A DNA stretch of 64,000 nt, from positions 62,001 through 126,000 of the forward strand of contig JAHBZS010000009.1 of assembly GCA_019635285.1 (NCBI GenBank), written 5' to 3'. The notes under the pieces are model-generated. The model was given only the letters and a program-made list of their open reading frames with translations, did not search any database and was not told the origin of the DNA. A program made the translations under genes and the position numbers. This document shows, one piece after another, positions 13,131 through 21,432 of this stretch. Position 1 is the first letter of the stretch. Each line of letters opens with the position of its first letter. This DNA is from Rubrivivax sp. GTDB lineage: Bacteria > Pseudomonadota > Gammaproteobacteria > Burkholderiales > Burkholderiaceae_C.

Positions 13131-13312
13131 GCCCGCCGGGCCGTCCCAAGGGCGAATACCGTAGGGCGCAGCCCGCAGGTTCTCGGGTGCGCCCGCCGGG
13201 CCGTCCCAAGGACGAATACCGCAGGGCGCAGCCCGCAGGTGCTCCGGTGAGCGCGCCAGACAAGGGCCCGGCGCGCCTGGCGGCGCCTGCGCAGTGCGGG
13301 AGGGGCCGGTGA
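13127..13312 (+). CDS. 61-residue repeat ORF coupled to both neighbours
   Basis: ATG at 13127 overlaps the DUF3141 stop (ATGA), and its TGA overlaps the ackA GTG start (GTGA). The peptide is two 20-residue units, SPPGRPKGEYRRAQPAGSRV and RPPGRPKDEYRRAQPAGAPV, then SAPDKG and a short basic tail. It occupies the place where related clusters have the phosphate acetyltransferase gene. It may be the leftover ends of that gene, a coupling spacer, or a real small protein. Translation is plausible because of the overlaps and the GGGAGG before ackA; function is unknown. Confidence 0.4.
   Translation: MSPPGRPKGEYRRAQPAGSRVRPPGRPKDEYRRAQPAGAPVSAPDKGPARLAAPAQCGRGR
13131..13250 (+). repeat. 60 bp tandem repeat, two copies (junction module family 1)
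   Basis: Bases 13131-13190 and 13191-13250 are near-identical with a period of exactly 60 bp (20 codons); for example CCGTCCCAAG recurs at 13141 and 13201. A third copy starts at 13248 with TGAGCGCGCC and decays. Single copies of the same family are found at four other gene junctions in this window. Confidence 0.9.
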
Positions 13313-14496
13313 GCGATTCGATCCTGGTGCTGAACGCCGGCTCGTCGAGCCTCAAGTTCTCGCTGTTCGCCGAGCACGGCGGCGAGTTGCTGGCGCAGGC
13401 GCACGGGCAGGTCGAGAGCCTGTACACCGCCGCGCACTTCGTGGCCAAGGACGGCGGCGGCAAGCTGCTGGCCGAGCATCGCTGGCCCGCCGGCGAGACG
13501 CTGGGCCACGCCGGCGCGATGGCGCATCTGCTCGGCTGGCTGCCCACCGCGCAGGCGCCAGGCGCCAGGCTGGCGGCCGTCGGCCACCGCGTGGTGCACG
13601 GCGGCACCGACTTCGACGCGCCGGTGCGCGTCGATGCCGGCGTGCTGCACAAGCTGGAGCGCTACGTGCCGCTGGCGCCGCTGCACCAGCCGCACAACCT
13701 GGCACCGATCCGCGAGCTGCTGGCCCGCGCGCCGCAGCTGCCGCAGGTGGCCTGCTTCGACACCGCGATGCACCGCACCAACCCGCCGCTGGCGCAGATG
13801 TATGCGCTGCCGCCGGAGTTCGGCGATGCCGGCGTGCGGCGCTACGGCTTCCATGGCCTGTCCTACGAGTACATCGCCTCGGTGCTGCCCAGCATCGACC
13901 CCGTGGCGGCCCGCGGTCGCTGCGTCGTGCTGCACCTGGGCAACGGCGCCAGCATGTGCGCGCTGCAGGGCGGGCGCAGCGTCGCCAGCACGATGGGCTT
14001 CACCACGGTGGACGGCCTGCCGATGGGCACACGCTGCGGCGCCATCGACCCCGGCGTGATCCTGTACCTGATGGACGAGCGCGGCATGGACGCACGCGCC
14101 GTCGAAAAGCTGATGTACCAGCAGTCGGGCCTGCTGGGCGTGTCCGGCGTGTCCAGCGACATGCGCACGCTGCTGGCCTCGGCCGAGCCGCGCGCGGCGC
14201 TGGCCATCGACCTGTTCGTCTACCGCATCGGCCGCGAGCTGGGCTCGCTGGCGGCGGCGCTGGGCGGGTTGGACGCGATCGTCTTCACCGCCGGCATCGG
14301 CGAGCGCGCGGCACCGGTGCGCGAGAAGGTCTGCCGCGCCGCCGCGTGGCTGGGCGTGGAGCTGGACGCCGCCGCCAACGCCGCGCACGGCCCTTGCATC
14401 AGCACGGCCACCAGCCGCACGCGGGCCTGGGTGGTGCCGACCAACGAGGAGCTGATGATCGCGCGGCACACGCGCCAATTGCTTGCCGCCCCATGA
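13309..14496 (+). CDS. ackA: Acetate/propionate kinase
   Basis: 395 residues of the ASKHA fold. Motifs: VLNAGSSSLKFSLF at the N-terminus, GHRVVHGG, the DTAMHRTNPP region, FHGLSYEYI, HLGNGASMCA, the block from FTTVDGLPMGTRCGAIDPG, and FTAGIGE near the end. It interconverts acetyl phosphate and ADP with acetate and ATP, or does the same with propionate. GTG at 13309 is taken as start because GGGAGG precedes it and homology starts right after; an in-frame GTG at 13294 is possible. Its usual partner phosphate acetyltransferase is missing next door, so acetyl phosphate must come from elsewhere. Confidence 0.94.
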   Translation: MSDSILVLNAGSSSLKFSLFAEHGGELLAQAHGQVESLYTAAHFVAKDGGGKLLAEHRWPAGETLGHAGAMAHLLGWLPTAQAPGARLAAVGHRVVHGGTDFDAPVRVDAGVLHKLERYVPLAPLHQPHNLAPIRELLARAPQLPQVACFDTAMHRTNPPLAQMYALPPEFGDAGVRRYGFHGLSYEYIASVLPSIDPVAARGRCVVLHLGNGASMCALQGGRSVASTMGFTTVDGLPMGTRCGAIDPGVILYLMDERGMDARAVEKLMYQQSGLLGVSGVSSDMRTLLASAEPRAALAIDLFVYRIGRELGSLAAALGGLDAIVFTAGIGERAAPVREKVCRAAAWLGVELDAAANAAHGPCISTATSRTRAWVVPTNEELMIARHTRQLLAAP

Positions 14497-14555
14497 GTCC
14501 GCCGGCCCGCCCTAAGAGCGTCGCCGCCCCACCCCGCCCGAAGGCAACCCCATGA
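14493..14555 (+). repeat. Junction module family 1, ackA/fabI
   Basis: ATGA at 14493-14496 combines the ackA stop with an ATG. The mini-ORF MSPPARPKSVAAPPRPKATP (20 residues) stops inside the fabI ATGA at 14552-14555. GAAGG lies shortly before the fabI start. The start of the peptide and its codon length match the 20-codon unit upstream of ackA, though the second half has diverged. Confidence 0.75.
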
Positions 14556-15343
14556 GCACACGACTCGGACCGGTTCCCCACCCTGCCCTCAGCGGCCGCA
14601 AGGCGCTGGTGGTGGGCGTGGCCAACGAACACTCGATCGCCTACGGCTGCGCGCGCGCCTTCCGCGCGCTGGGCGCCGAGCTGGCCCTGACCTACCTCAA
14701 CGACAAGGCCAAGCCGCACGTCGAACCGCTGGCCGCCGGCCTGGGCGCGCCGCTGTGCCTGCCCTTGGACGTCGAGCAGCCGGGCGAGCTGGAAGCGGTG
14801 TTCGAGGCCGTGCGCCAGACGTGGGGACGGCTGGACATCCTGGTGCATTCGATCGCCTTCGCGCCGAAGCAGGACCTGCAGGGCGGCCTGCTCGACTGCT
14901 CGGCCGCAGGCTTCCAGCGCGCGATGGACGTATCGGTGCATTCCTTCGTGCGCATGGCCCGGCTGGCCGCGCCGCTGATGGACGACGGCGGCTCGATGTT
15001 CGCGATGAGCTACCACGGCGCCACCAAGGTGGTGCCCAACTACAACGTGATGGGGCCGGTGAAGGCGGCGCTCGAAGCCTGCTGCCGCTACCTGGCCTAC
15101 GAGCTGGGGCCCCGGGGCATCCGCGTGCACCCGATCTCGCCGGGGCCGCTGAAGACACGCGCCGCGTCGGGGCTGAAGGACTTCGAGCTGCTGCTCAACG
15201 AAGCCGCCAGCCGCGCGCCGGTGGGCGAGCTGGTGGACATCGACGACGTGGGCTACGCCTGCGCCTACCTGGCCACGCCCTACGCGCGCCGCCTGACCGG
15301 GCAGACGCTGTACGTGGACGGCGGCGTCCACATCATGGGCTGA
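14552..15343 (+). CDS. fabI: Enoyl-ACP reductase FabI
   Basis: 263 residues, NADH-dependent enoyl-acyl-carrier-protein reductase of type II fatty acid synthesis. Rossmann nucleotide site as VVGVANEHSIAYGCA, typical of FabI with its displaced glycines. The catalytic block SYHGATKVVPNYNVMGPVK has the Tyr and Lys of the Y-x6-K arrangement. The C-terminal TGQTLYVDGGVHIMG is also standard. It ends the DUF3141-ackA-fabI series and starts inside a junction module. FabI paralogues in this position are often accessory to a main copy elsewhere; this is inference. Confidence 0.93.
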   Translation: MSTRLGPVPHPALSGRKALVVGVANEHSIAYGCARAFRALGAELALTYLNDKAKPHVEPLAAGLGAPLCLPLDVEQPGELEAVFEAVRQTWGRLDILVHSIAFAPKQDLQGGLLDCSAAGFQRAMDVSVHSFVRMARLAAPLMDDGGSMFAMSYHGATKVVPNYNVMGPVKAALEACCRYLAYELGPRGIRVHPISPGPLKTRAASGLKDFELLLNEAASRAPVGELVDIDDVGYACAYLATPYARRLTGQTLYVDGGVHIMG

Positions 15344-15406
15344 CGCCCGGCGCGCCGCCGCCGGCGGCCCGCACGCCGCCGCCCGGGCCGGCGGCCCGCG
15401 CGTGCC

Positions 15407-15751
15407 TCAGCCGGGGCGCGGCGTGCCCAGCTGGTCGCCGAAGCGCGCGCGCAGGCGCTCGACGATGTCGCCGATGATGGCCATCGTCTCCTGCTGGCCG
15501 ATGGCCACCACCGCCTTGTCGCGCACCGAGTAATGCATCATCAGCAGCTGCCGCAGCTTGGTGAACGCACGTTCGTTCTGCGTGCCGCAGACCAGCGCGT
15601 CGTTGTGCAGCACACGCTCGATCACGCCCGGGTCGAGCAGCGGCACGCGGCACGTCTTGGCCAGCTGCCCGATCTCCAGGTCGATCGCCTCGAAATGATG
15701 CGTCCAGCGCTGCGTGTGGTAGGCGGGTGGGTCGGCGGGTTGGTCGGCCAT
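15407..15751 (-). CDS. Small conserved protein of unknown function
   Basis: 114 residues, soluble, no signal peptide. It starts MADQPADPPAYHTQRWTHHF and contains a His/Leu-rich helical middle (RAFTKLRQLLMMHYSVRDK). I do not recognise a named family. It lies 54 bp downstream of ppk2 on the same strand, separated by a 13 bp triple repeat, so it is probably cotranscribed with it. It is convergent with fabI. Confidence 0.72.
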   Translation of the reverse strand: MADQPADPPAYHTQRWTHHFEAIDLEIGQLAKTCRVPLLDPGVIERVLHNDALVCGTQNERAFTKLRQLLMMHYSVRDKAVVAIGQQETMAIIGDIVERLRARFGDQLGTPRPG

Positions 15752-15771
15752 GGTGCGCTCCTCTTTCCGGG

Positions 15772-15806
15772 GGGTCCGTTCTGCGGGTCCGTCTTGTGGG
15801 TCCGTT
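15772..15806. repeat. Three copies of GGGTCCGT(T/C) at a 13 bp period
   Basis: GGGTCCGTT or GGGTCCGTC occurs at 15772, 15785 and 15798, spaced exactly 13 bp. The array fills the gap between ppk2 and the small gene downstream and touches the ppk2 stop codon. Confidence 0.8.
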
Positions 15807-16669
15807 CAGTACGCTTCGGCGATGAAGCGGAAGGGATAGTGGCTGTCCTGGTAGCTGCCGGGCTTCTGGCGCTTGGGCAGCTCGATCTTCTCGCGCGGCA
15901 GCTTCTTGTGGGGCACGCTGTCGAGGATGTGCCGGATGATGTTCAGCCGCGCGCGCTTCTTGTCGTCGGAGTGCACGGCGTACCACGGCGCCCAGGACGA
16001 GTCGCTGGCCTTGAACATCTCGTCGCGGGCCCGCGAATAGTCGTACCAGCGGCTGTACGAGCGCAGGTCCATCGGCGTCAGCTTCCAGGTCTTGCGCGGG
16101 TCGTCGATGCGGTCCTTCAGGCGCCGCGTCTGCTCCTCGGCGCTGACCTCGAGCCAGAACTTCAGCAGGATCACGCCGGATTCGACGATCGCCTTCTCCA
16201 CCAACGGCACCGCGCGCAGGAAGGCCTGCGCCTGCTCGTCCGTGCAGAAGCCCATGACGCGCTCGACGCCGGCGCGGTTGTACCAGCTGCGGTCGAAGAT
16301 CACCACCTCGCCGGCGGCGGGCAGGTGCTTGATGTAGCGCTGGATGTACATCTGGCTCTTCTCGCGCTCGGTCGGCGCGGGCAGCGCGACGACGCGGAAG
16401 ACGCGCGGGCTGACGCGCTCGGTAATGGCCTTGATGGCGCCGCCCTTGCCGGCGCCGTCGCGGCCCTCGAACACGATGCACACCTTCAGGCCTTCGTGCT
16501 GCACCCACTGCTGCAGGGCCACCAGCTCGCCGTGCAGCGCCTTCAGCGCCTTGTCGTAGGCCTTGGTGGACAACGGGCCGGTCGACGCGGCGGTCTCGGC
16601 GGCGGAGGCTTCGGCGGCAGCCTCGGCGCTTGCTGGATGACCGGACTTGCGGGCCTTGGCGGACTTCAT
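15806..16669 (-). CDS. ppk2: Polyphosphate kinase 2
   Basis: 287 residues, class I PPK2 length. Walker A is GRDGAGKGG, Walker B is FDRSWYNRAGVE, and the lid region is the block from SRWYDYSRARDEMF. The N-terminal 40 residues are an Ala/Glu/Ser-rich extension. PPK2 enzymes transfer phosphate between polyphosphate and nucleoside diphosphates or monophosphates, usually in the direction of making GTP or ATP. It is soluble. The ATG at 16669 follows a gap of 98 bp from the GGDEF gene on the same strand. Confidence 0.95.
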   Translation of the reverse strand: MKSAKARKSGHPASAEAAAEASAAETAASTGPLSTKAYDKALKALHGELVALQQWVQHEGLKVCIVFEGRDGAGKGGAIKAITERVSPRVFRVVALPAPTEREKSQMYIQRYIKHLPAAGEVVIFDRSWYNRAGVERVMGFCTDEQAQAFLRAVPLVEKAIVESGVILLKFWLEVSAEEQTRRLKDRIDDPRKTWKLTPMDLRSYSRWYDYSRARDEMFKASDSSWAPWYAVHSDDKKRARLNIIRHILDSVPHKKLPREKIELPKRQKPGSYQDSHYPFRFIAEAY

Positions 16670-16767
16670 GGGCAATCCCCTCGGGCATCGGCGCCCGACG
16701 GCATTATTGGCCCAGATTCCCAGTTCTGGTTGACTCGCGTCAACGGCCGCCGGCCCCCGGCGCCGGG

Positions 16768-18603
16768 TCAGCCGATGCAGGTGCGGTTCTTGCCGGTGTG
16801 CTTGGCTTCGTAGAGCGCCTCGTCGGCGCGCTCCAGCGCCAGTTCGAGCGGCTCGTTGTCGCGCAGCGCCGTCACGCCGGCGGAGAAGGTGACGAACACC
16901 TCCTTGTTGTCGTGCATGAACAGGCTGGCGGTCAGCTGACGCTGCAGCCGCGTCAGCACCTTCTGCGCCTCGGCCGGGTCGATGTCGGGCAGCAGCACGA
17001 CGAACTCCTCGCCGCCGAAGCGCGCCACCGTGTCGCGCGGGCGCAGCTGCTCGCGCACCTGCTGCGCCAGCTTCTGCAGCGCCACGTCGCCGGCGGCGTG
17101 GCCCAAGGTGTCGTTGAGCTTCTTGAAGTCGTCGATGTCGATCAGGCCCACCGCCAGCGTGGCGGGGCTGCTCTCCGCGTGCGCGCGCTGCAGACGCAGC
17201 CGCTCGGTCTCGAAGGCCTGCGTCAGGCCGCGGCGGTTGGCCACCTGCGTCAGCGCGTCGGTGGAGACTTCGTCGGACAGGCGGCGCAGCTCGCCTTCGA
17301 GCTCGCGCACGCGCAGCTGCATGTCGCCGGCGCGTGCCTGTTCGGCCTGCAGCCGGCTCTGTGTCTGGCTGACCAGCGCCTGCACTTCGGAGCTGTCGCG
17401 CAGCATCTCGCGCACCACGTCGGCCAGGCTGCCCAGCGAATCGGCCTTGGCGATGGCCTCGGCATGGCGCCCGACATTGGCGTGGAAGCGGCCGGTGTGC
17501 TCGCTGAACTCGCCCAGCTCGGTGAGCATGCCCTGGATCAGTTCCTTGAGCGCGTCGCGCGCCTGGTTGCGCTCGCCGCGCAGCAGCGCCTGGCGCTTGC
17601 GCGCACTGGCCAGCACCTCGCTGGCGGCGCGGATGCTGCGCACGTTCAGGCCCTCGGCCAGCCGCGAGCGCAGCACCTCGCACTGGCCGCGCGCCCAGCT
17701 GTCGTCCTCGGCCAGCTCGGTGAGCCCTTCGGTCAGCTCGACGCACAGCTTGCCCAGCTCGTCGAGCAGATGATGCCGGTGCCCCAGCAGGCGCCGCGCA
17801 CGCTGGCACAGCTCGTCGGCCTGGCGCAGCAGGGCAGGCGTGGCGCCGTCGGCCGCCACCTGCGCCGACAGCTGCATCAGTTCCTGCGCCAGTTCTTCGG
17901 CGCGCGCCTCGCCATCCGGCAAGGCCGCACGCACGGTGCGCTCCAGGTGATGCACCAACGTGTGCCATTCACCGTCCGGCGCACCGTTCGGCGCGTCGGC
18001 CGGCGGCGTGGCAGGCGCGGCAGTCGGCGCCTCCGGCGTGGCCGCGGATGCCGCCGCCTCGGCGGCGTCCAGCGCGCCGTGCGCGCTGTCCGTCAGCGGG
18101 ACTTCGGTCTCGGCCTCCCAGGCCGCCAGCAGGTGGCGCATGCGTTCGCGCAGGCGCCGCGGGTCGCTGCGGCTGCTGGCCAGCACGCGCGCCAGGCCGT
18201 CCTTCTTGCGCGCCGCCGTCCACAGGCGGCTGCCGCGCTCCAGGCCTTGCGCCAGGCGCTGGAAGAGATCCGACCAGTCCTGCGCCTGACCCAGCGACTT
18301 GGTCGCCGCCTGGTCGAGCACGTCGCCGGCGACCGTCCACTGGCCGGCCATCAGCGCCTGCACCAGCGCGTCGGCGGCGGCATTGCTCTCGGCCACCGGC
18401 GCCGCCAAGCGCTGCAGCAGCGGCCGTGCGCGCTCCGGCAGGGTCTCGGGCGCGTGTCCGCCTTCGGCGGCGTAGGCACGCGCGTAGTTCTGCGGCGTCG
18501 GCTCGATCTTCTCGAGGGCCAGCCGGCGCAGGGCCAGCTTGGCCACCTGCACCGGCGAAGTGGAAGCCGCGGCGTGTTGCGATGCGCCGTGCGACATGTC
18601 CAT
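16768..18603 (-). CDS. Diguanylate cyclase (GGDEF protein)
   Basis: 611 residues. The N-terminal 420 are soluble, helical and Ala/Leu/Glu-rich with no recognised domain; they include a Pro/Ala linker near residue 200. The C-terminal GGDEF domain has the active-site motif GGEEF, and RPRD five residues before it gives a complete RxxD inhibitory site, so product feedback is expected. It should make c-di-GMP. Similar proteins start with an N-terminal block like LALRRLALEKIEPTPQNYA. The gene is third in a minus-strand set: Hpt, REC-PAS-GGDEF-EAL, GGDEF. Confidence 0.92.
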   Translation of the reverse strand: MDMSHGASQHAAASTSPVQVAKLALRRLALEKIEPTPQNYARAYAAEGGHAPETLPERARPLLQRLAAPVAESNAAADALVQALMAGQWTVAGDVLDQAATKSLGQAQDWSDLFQRLAQGLERGSRLWTAARKKDGLARVLASSRSDPRRLRERMRHLLAAWEAETEVPLTDSAHGALDAAEAAASAATPEAPTAAPATPPADAPNGAPDGEWHTLVHHLERTVRAALPDGEARAEELAQELMQLSAQVAADGATPALLRQADELCQRARRLLGHRHHLLDELGKLCVELTEGLTELAEDDSWARGQCEVLRSRLAEGLNVRSIRAASEVLASARKRQALLRGERNQARDALKELIQGMLTELGEFSEHTGRFHANVGRHAEAIAKADSLGSLADVVREMLRDSSEVQALVSQTQSRLQAEQARAGDMQLRVRELEGELRRLSDEVSTDALTQVANRRGLTQAFETERLRLQRAHAESSPATLAVGLIDIDDFKKLNDTLGHAAGDVALQKLAQQVREQLRPRDTVARFGGEEFVVLLPDIDPAEAQKVLTRLQRQLTASLFMHDNKEVFVTFSAGVTALRDNEPLELALERADEALYEAKHTGKNRTCIG

Positions 18604-18619
18604 GCTGCGATTCCCCGCG

Positions 18620-20866
18620 TCAGTACGGCCGGCCGCCCGCCGAACGCACGGGCGCCTCGCCGAAGTCCAAACCGCCCGCCTGGCCGATCCACGGCGCGCG
18701 GCGCGGCAATACGGTCTGCTGCAGCCAGCGCTCCAGATCGTCCGCCGGAATCGGCCGGCTGAACAGGAAGCCCTGCATCAGGCTGCAGCCCAGCCGGTGC
18801 AGCACTTCCATCTGGCGCAGGCTTTCCACGCCTTCGCCGATGACGCGCAGGTTCAACGAGCGCGCCACGGCGATGATCGCGGTGACGATGCCCGAACTCT
18901 GCGGCGTGACCCCCAGGTCGTGCACGAAGCTGCGGTCGATCTTCAGCTCGGAGATCGGCAGCGTCGTCAGGTAGGCCAGCGACGAATAGCCGGTGCCGAA
19001 GTCGTCGATGGCGACCTCGACGTTGATGTCCTTGAGCTTGTGCAGCGACGGAATGACGCTCTGCAGCTCCTTCATCAGCCCGGTCTCGGTGATCTCCAGC
19101 TGCACCATGCGGTGCGGGATGCCGTAGGTCATCGCGTTCTTGTGCAGCTGGTCGACCAGGTCGGAGCGCTCGAACACCCGGCACGGCAGGTTCACGGCGA
19201 TCGAATCGGCAAAGCCGAAGCTGTTCTGCCAGATGCGCGCCTGGCGCGCGGCCTCGCGCAGCGCCCATTCGGACAGCGGCAGGATCAGGCCCGACTCCTC
19301 GGCCAGCGGGATGAAGTCGCCCGGCGGCACCAGCGTGCCGCCGCGCTGCCATCGCATCAGCGCCTCGGCACCGACCATGCGTGCCGAGCGCACGTCCACC
19401 TTGGGCTGGTAGTGCAGCACCAGTTCGTCGCGCTCGATGGCCTTGTGCAGCGCGCTTTCGAGCTCGAGCTTTTCGCGGCCGCGGCCGGCGAGCTGCGGGC
19501 TGTAGATCGCCGACGCGTCCTTGCCCTGCGACTTGACCGAGAACATGGCCACGTCGGAGTTGCGCATCAGGTCGGCCACGGTGCTGCCGTCGCGCGGGAA
19601 GATGGCGATGCCCACGCTGGCCGTGACGAAGCATTCCTGGCCGCCGACCAGCACCGGATTGCGCATCACCTCGAGGATGCGGTCGGCCACGCTCTGCGCG
19701 TGCTGCTCGTCGTTGATCTCCGGCAGCAGCGCGATGAATTCGTCGCCGCCCAGCCGCCCCACCGCCTCGAGCGAGCGGTGCGCGCGCGAGCCGACGGCCT
19801 CCAGCGCCCCTTCCATCACCTGGTCGCTGTGGCGCACGCAGGCGCGCAGCCGGCGCGCGACCTCCATCAGCAGTTCGTCGCCGGCGGCATGGCCGAGCGT
19901 GTCGTTGATCAGCTTGAAGCGGTCCAGATCGATCATCAGGAACGCACAAGGGTGGCCCAGGTGACGCGCATGCTCGATCGCGCGCTCCATGCGCCAGACC
20001 AGCTGCCGGCGGTTGGGCAGGCCGGTCAGCGAATCGAAGTTGGCCAGGTGGCGGATGCGGTCTTCGTCGGCGCGCCGGTCGGTCACGTCCTGCACGATGC
20101 CGGTATAGCCCGCGCTGTGGCCGTGCTCGTTGAACTCCGGCTCGGCCTCGACGCGAATGATGTGGCGCCCGTCGCTCAGCATCACCGGCACGTCGTGCGC
20201 CAGCACCGCATTGCGCTGCACGTCGCCCTGCAGCTTGCGCAGCACGGCACGCCGCTCGCTGCTCTGCACCAGGCGCAGGAAGGCCCGCAGGCTGAGGCTG
20301 TCGCCGCTGCCGCGGCCCAGCACGCGCAGGCCCTGCGCCGACAGCAGCAGGGAACCGCCGCCCGACCCGCCGCCGCGGCGCCAGTCGAAGCTGCCCATGC
20401 GCGCCAGGTCCTGCGCACGCGCCAGCCTGGCCTCGCTGCGCTCCAGCTCGATGCGCGTGCGCGAGGCACGCAACAGATACTGCAGCCGCCCGGCCAGCAG
20501 GCTCCACTGGTTGGCCTTGACGAAGAAGTCGGTGGCGCCGGCCTTGTAGGCGCGCGTGATCGACGCATCGTCGTCCAGGCCGGTGAGCATCAGCACCGGC
20601 ACGTTTTCGTAGCCGGGCATCGCGCGCAGCCGGCGGCAGGTGGCAAAGCCGTCCAGCCCGGGCATCATCGCGTCGAGCACGATGACGTCGGGCACCCAGC
20701 TGGCCAACAGCTTCAGCGCGTGCTCGCCGCCGCTGGATTCGGTGATGTGAAAGCCACGCTCGCGCAATGCCGCGGCGGTGAGCAGCAGGTTGACCTCGTC
20801 GTCGTCGACCAGCAGCACCTCGGGCGGCTTGTCTGGGTGCTCGTCGGCTAGCAGTTGCGTGGGCAT
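18620..20866 (-). CDS. REC-PAS-GGDEF-EAL two-domain c-di-GMP protein
   Basis: 748 residues. An N-terminal receiver has VLLVDDDEVN with phosphoacceptor Asp in VIVLDAMMPG and the Lys of FFVKAN. A PAS domain follows, then GGDEF with an intact GGDEF motif, then EAL with EALMRW, ITETGLM, DDFGTGYSS, KIDRSF and GEGVE, that is, all phosphodiesterase metal and substrate residues seen in active enzymes. Before GGDEF there is an insertion of about 20 residues containing LEAVG twice. The receiver probably takes phosphate from the Hpt protein encoded just upstream. Net output could be hydrolysis. Confidence 0.94.
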   Translation of the reverse strand: MPTQLLADEHPDKPPEVLLVDDDEVNLLLTAAALRERGFHITESSGGEHALKLLASWVPDVIVLDAMMPGLDGFATCRRLRAMPGYENVPVLMLTGLDDDASITRAYKAGATDFFVKANQWSLLAGRLQYLLRASRTRIELERSEARLARAQDLARMGSFDWRRGGGSGGGSLLLSAQGLRVLGRGSGDSLSLRAFLRLVQSSERRAVLRKLQGDVQRNAVLAHDVPVMLSDGRHIIRVEAEPEFNEHGHSAGYTGIVQDVTDRRADEDRIRHLANFDSLTGLPNRRQLVWRMERAIEHARHLGHPCAFLMIDLDRFKLINDTLGHAAGDELLMEVARRLRACVRHSDQVMEGALEAVGSRAHRSLEAVGRLGGDEFIALLPEINDEQHAQSVADRILEVMRNPVLVGGQECFVTASVGIAIFPRDGSTVADLMRNSDVAMFSVKSQGKDASAIYSPQLAGRGREKLELESALHKAIERDELVLHYQPKVDVRSARMVGAEALMRWQRGGTLVPPGDFIPLAEESGLILPLSEWALREAARQARIWQNSFGFADSIAVNLPCRVFERSDLVDQLHKNAMTYGIPHRMVQLEITETGLMKELQSVIPSLHKLKDINVEVAIDDFGTGYSSLAYLTTLPISELKIDRSFVHDLGVTPQSSGIVTAIIAVARSLNLRVIGEGVESLRQMEVLHRLGCSLMQGFLFSRPIPADDLERWLQQTVLPRRAPWIGQAGGLDFGEAPVRSAGGRPY

Positions 20867-20882
20867 GGGGGAATGCAGCGGC

Positions 20883-21278
20883 TCAGTCGGGCAGCAGCGC
20901 GCGCACCGCTTGCAGCACGCGCGCGCCTTCGGCTTCCAGCTCGGACAGCCGGCCGTCCAGACCTTCGGACTGCAGCGCGCGCAGCCGGTTCTCGATTTCG
21001 CTGCAGCAACGCGACAGCTCCAGGGCGCCGACGCTCGCCGACGACGATTTCAGCGTATGTACCACATGCCGCACCGCCTCGTGGTCGCCACCGGCATAAG
21101 CCTGGCGCGCCTGCGGCAGCAGCCGGGTCAGCGACCCCTCGAAGGCACGCAGCACACGCTCGACCACGCGGTTCGTGCCTTGCGGGTCCAGCTCGTGCAA
21201 GCGCTGCAGCGACGCCGCGTCCAGCACCGGCGCGAGCGCCGGTGACCGGGGCGTGGGAGGGGCGGTCATGACAAACAT
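20883..21278 (-). CDS. Hpt-domain phosphotransfer protein
   Basis: 131 residues from ATG at 21278, or 128 from ATG at 21269; neither has a strong ribosome site. A single Hpt four-helix bundle: HVVHTLKSSSASVGA holds the phosphoaccepting His74. It relays phosphate between hybrid kinases and receivers. The neighbour downstream, 16 bp away, has an N-terminal receiver and is the likely partner. The gene is divergent from a sensor kinase at 21433, an obvious candidate for the same circuit although that kinase lacks its own receiver. Confidence 0.85.
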   Translation of the reverse strand: MFVMTAPPTPRSPALAPVLDAASLQRLHELDPQGTNRVVERVLRAFEGSLTRLLPQARQAYAGGDHEAVRHVVHTLKSSSASVGALELSRCCSEIENRLRALQSEGLDGRLSELEAEGARVLQAVRALLPD

Positions 21279-21419
21279 GGGATGCGGACGATGATAAGGA
21301 GCCCCGCCCCTGGGCATCACCGCAAATGTCACGCTATTGCCCCGGTCCTTCGCACTTTGGGCTTGGGGGAGGCGCTTGCGCCACGCAGGCCACCCCCGGA
21401 AGCGGCGAAATGCGCTACT

Positions 21420-21425
21420 TACAAT
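21420..21425 (+). promoter_or_regulatory. Possible -10 element directly before the sensor kinase gene
   Basis: TACAAT ends seven bases before the ATG at 21433, so a transcript from it would begin at or next to the start codon (leaderless). No clear -35 hexamer is seen. Confidence 0.28.
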
Positions 21426-21432
21426 CGGCCGC

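Noticed and set aside
10782-13652. Minus-strand open frame of 956 codons
   Set aside because: Antisense to the DUF3141 and ackA genes, which both have clear family motifs on the plus strand.
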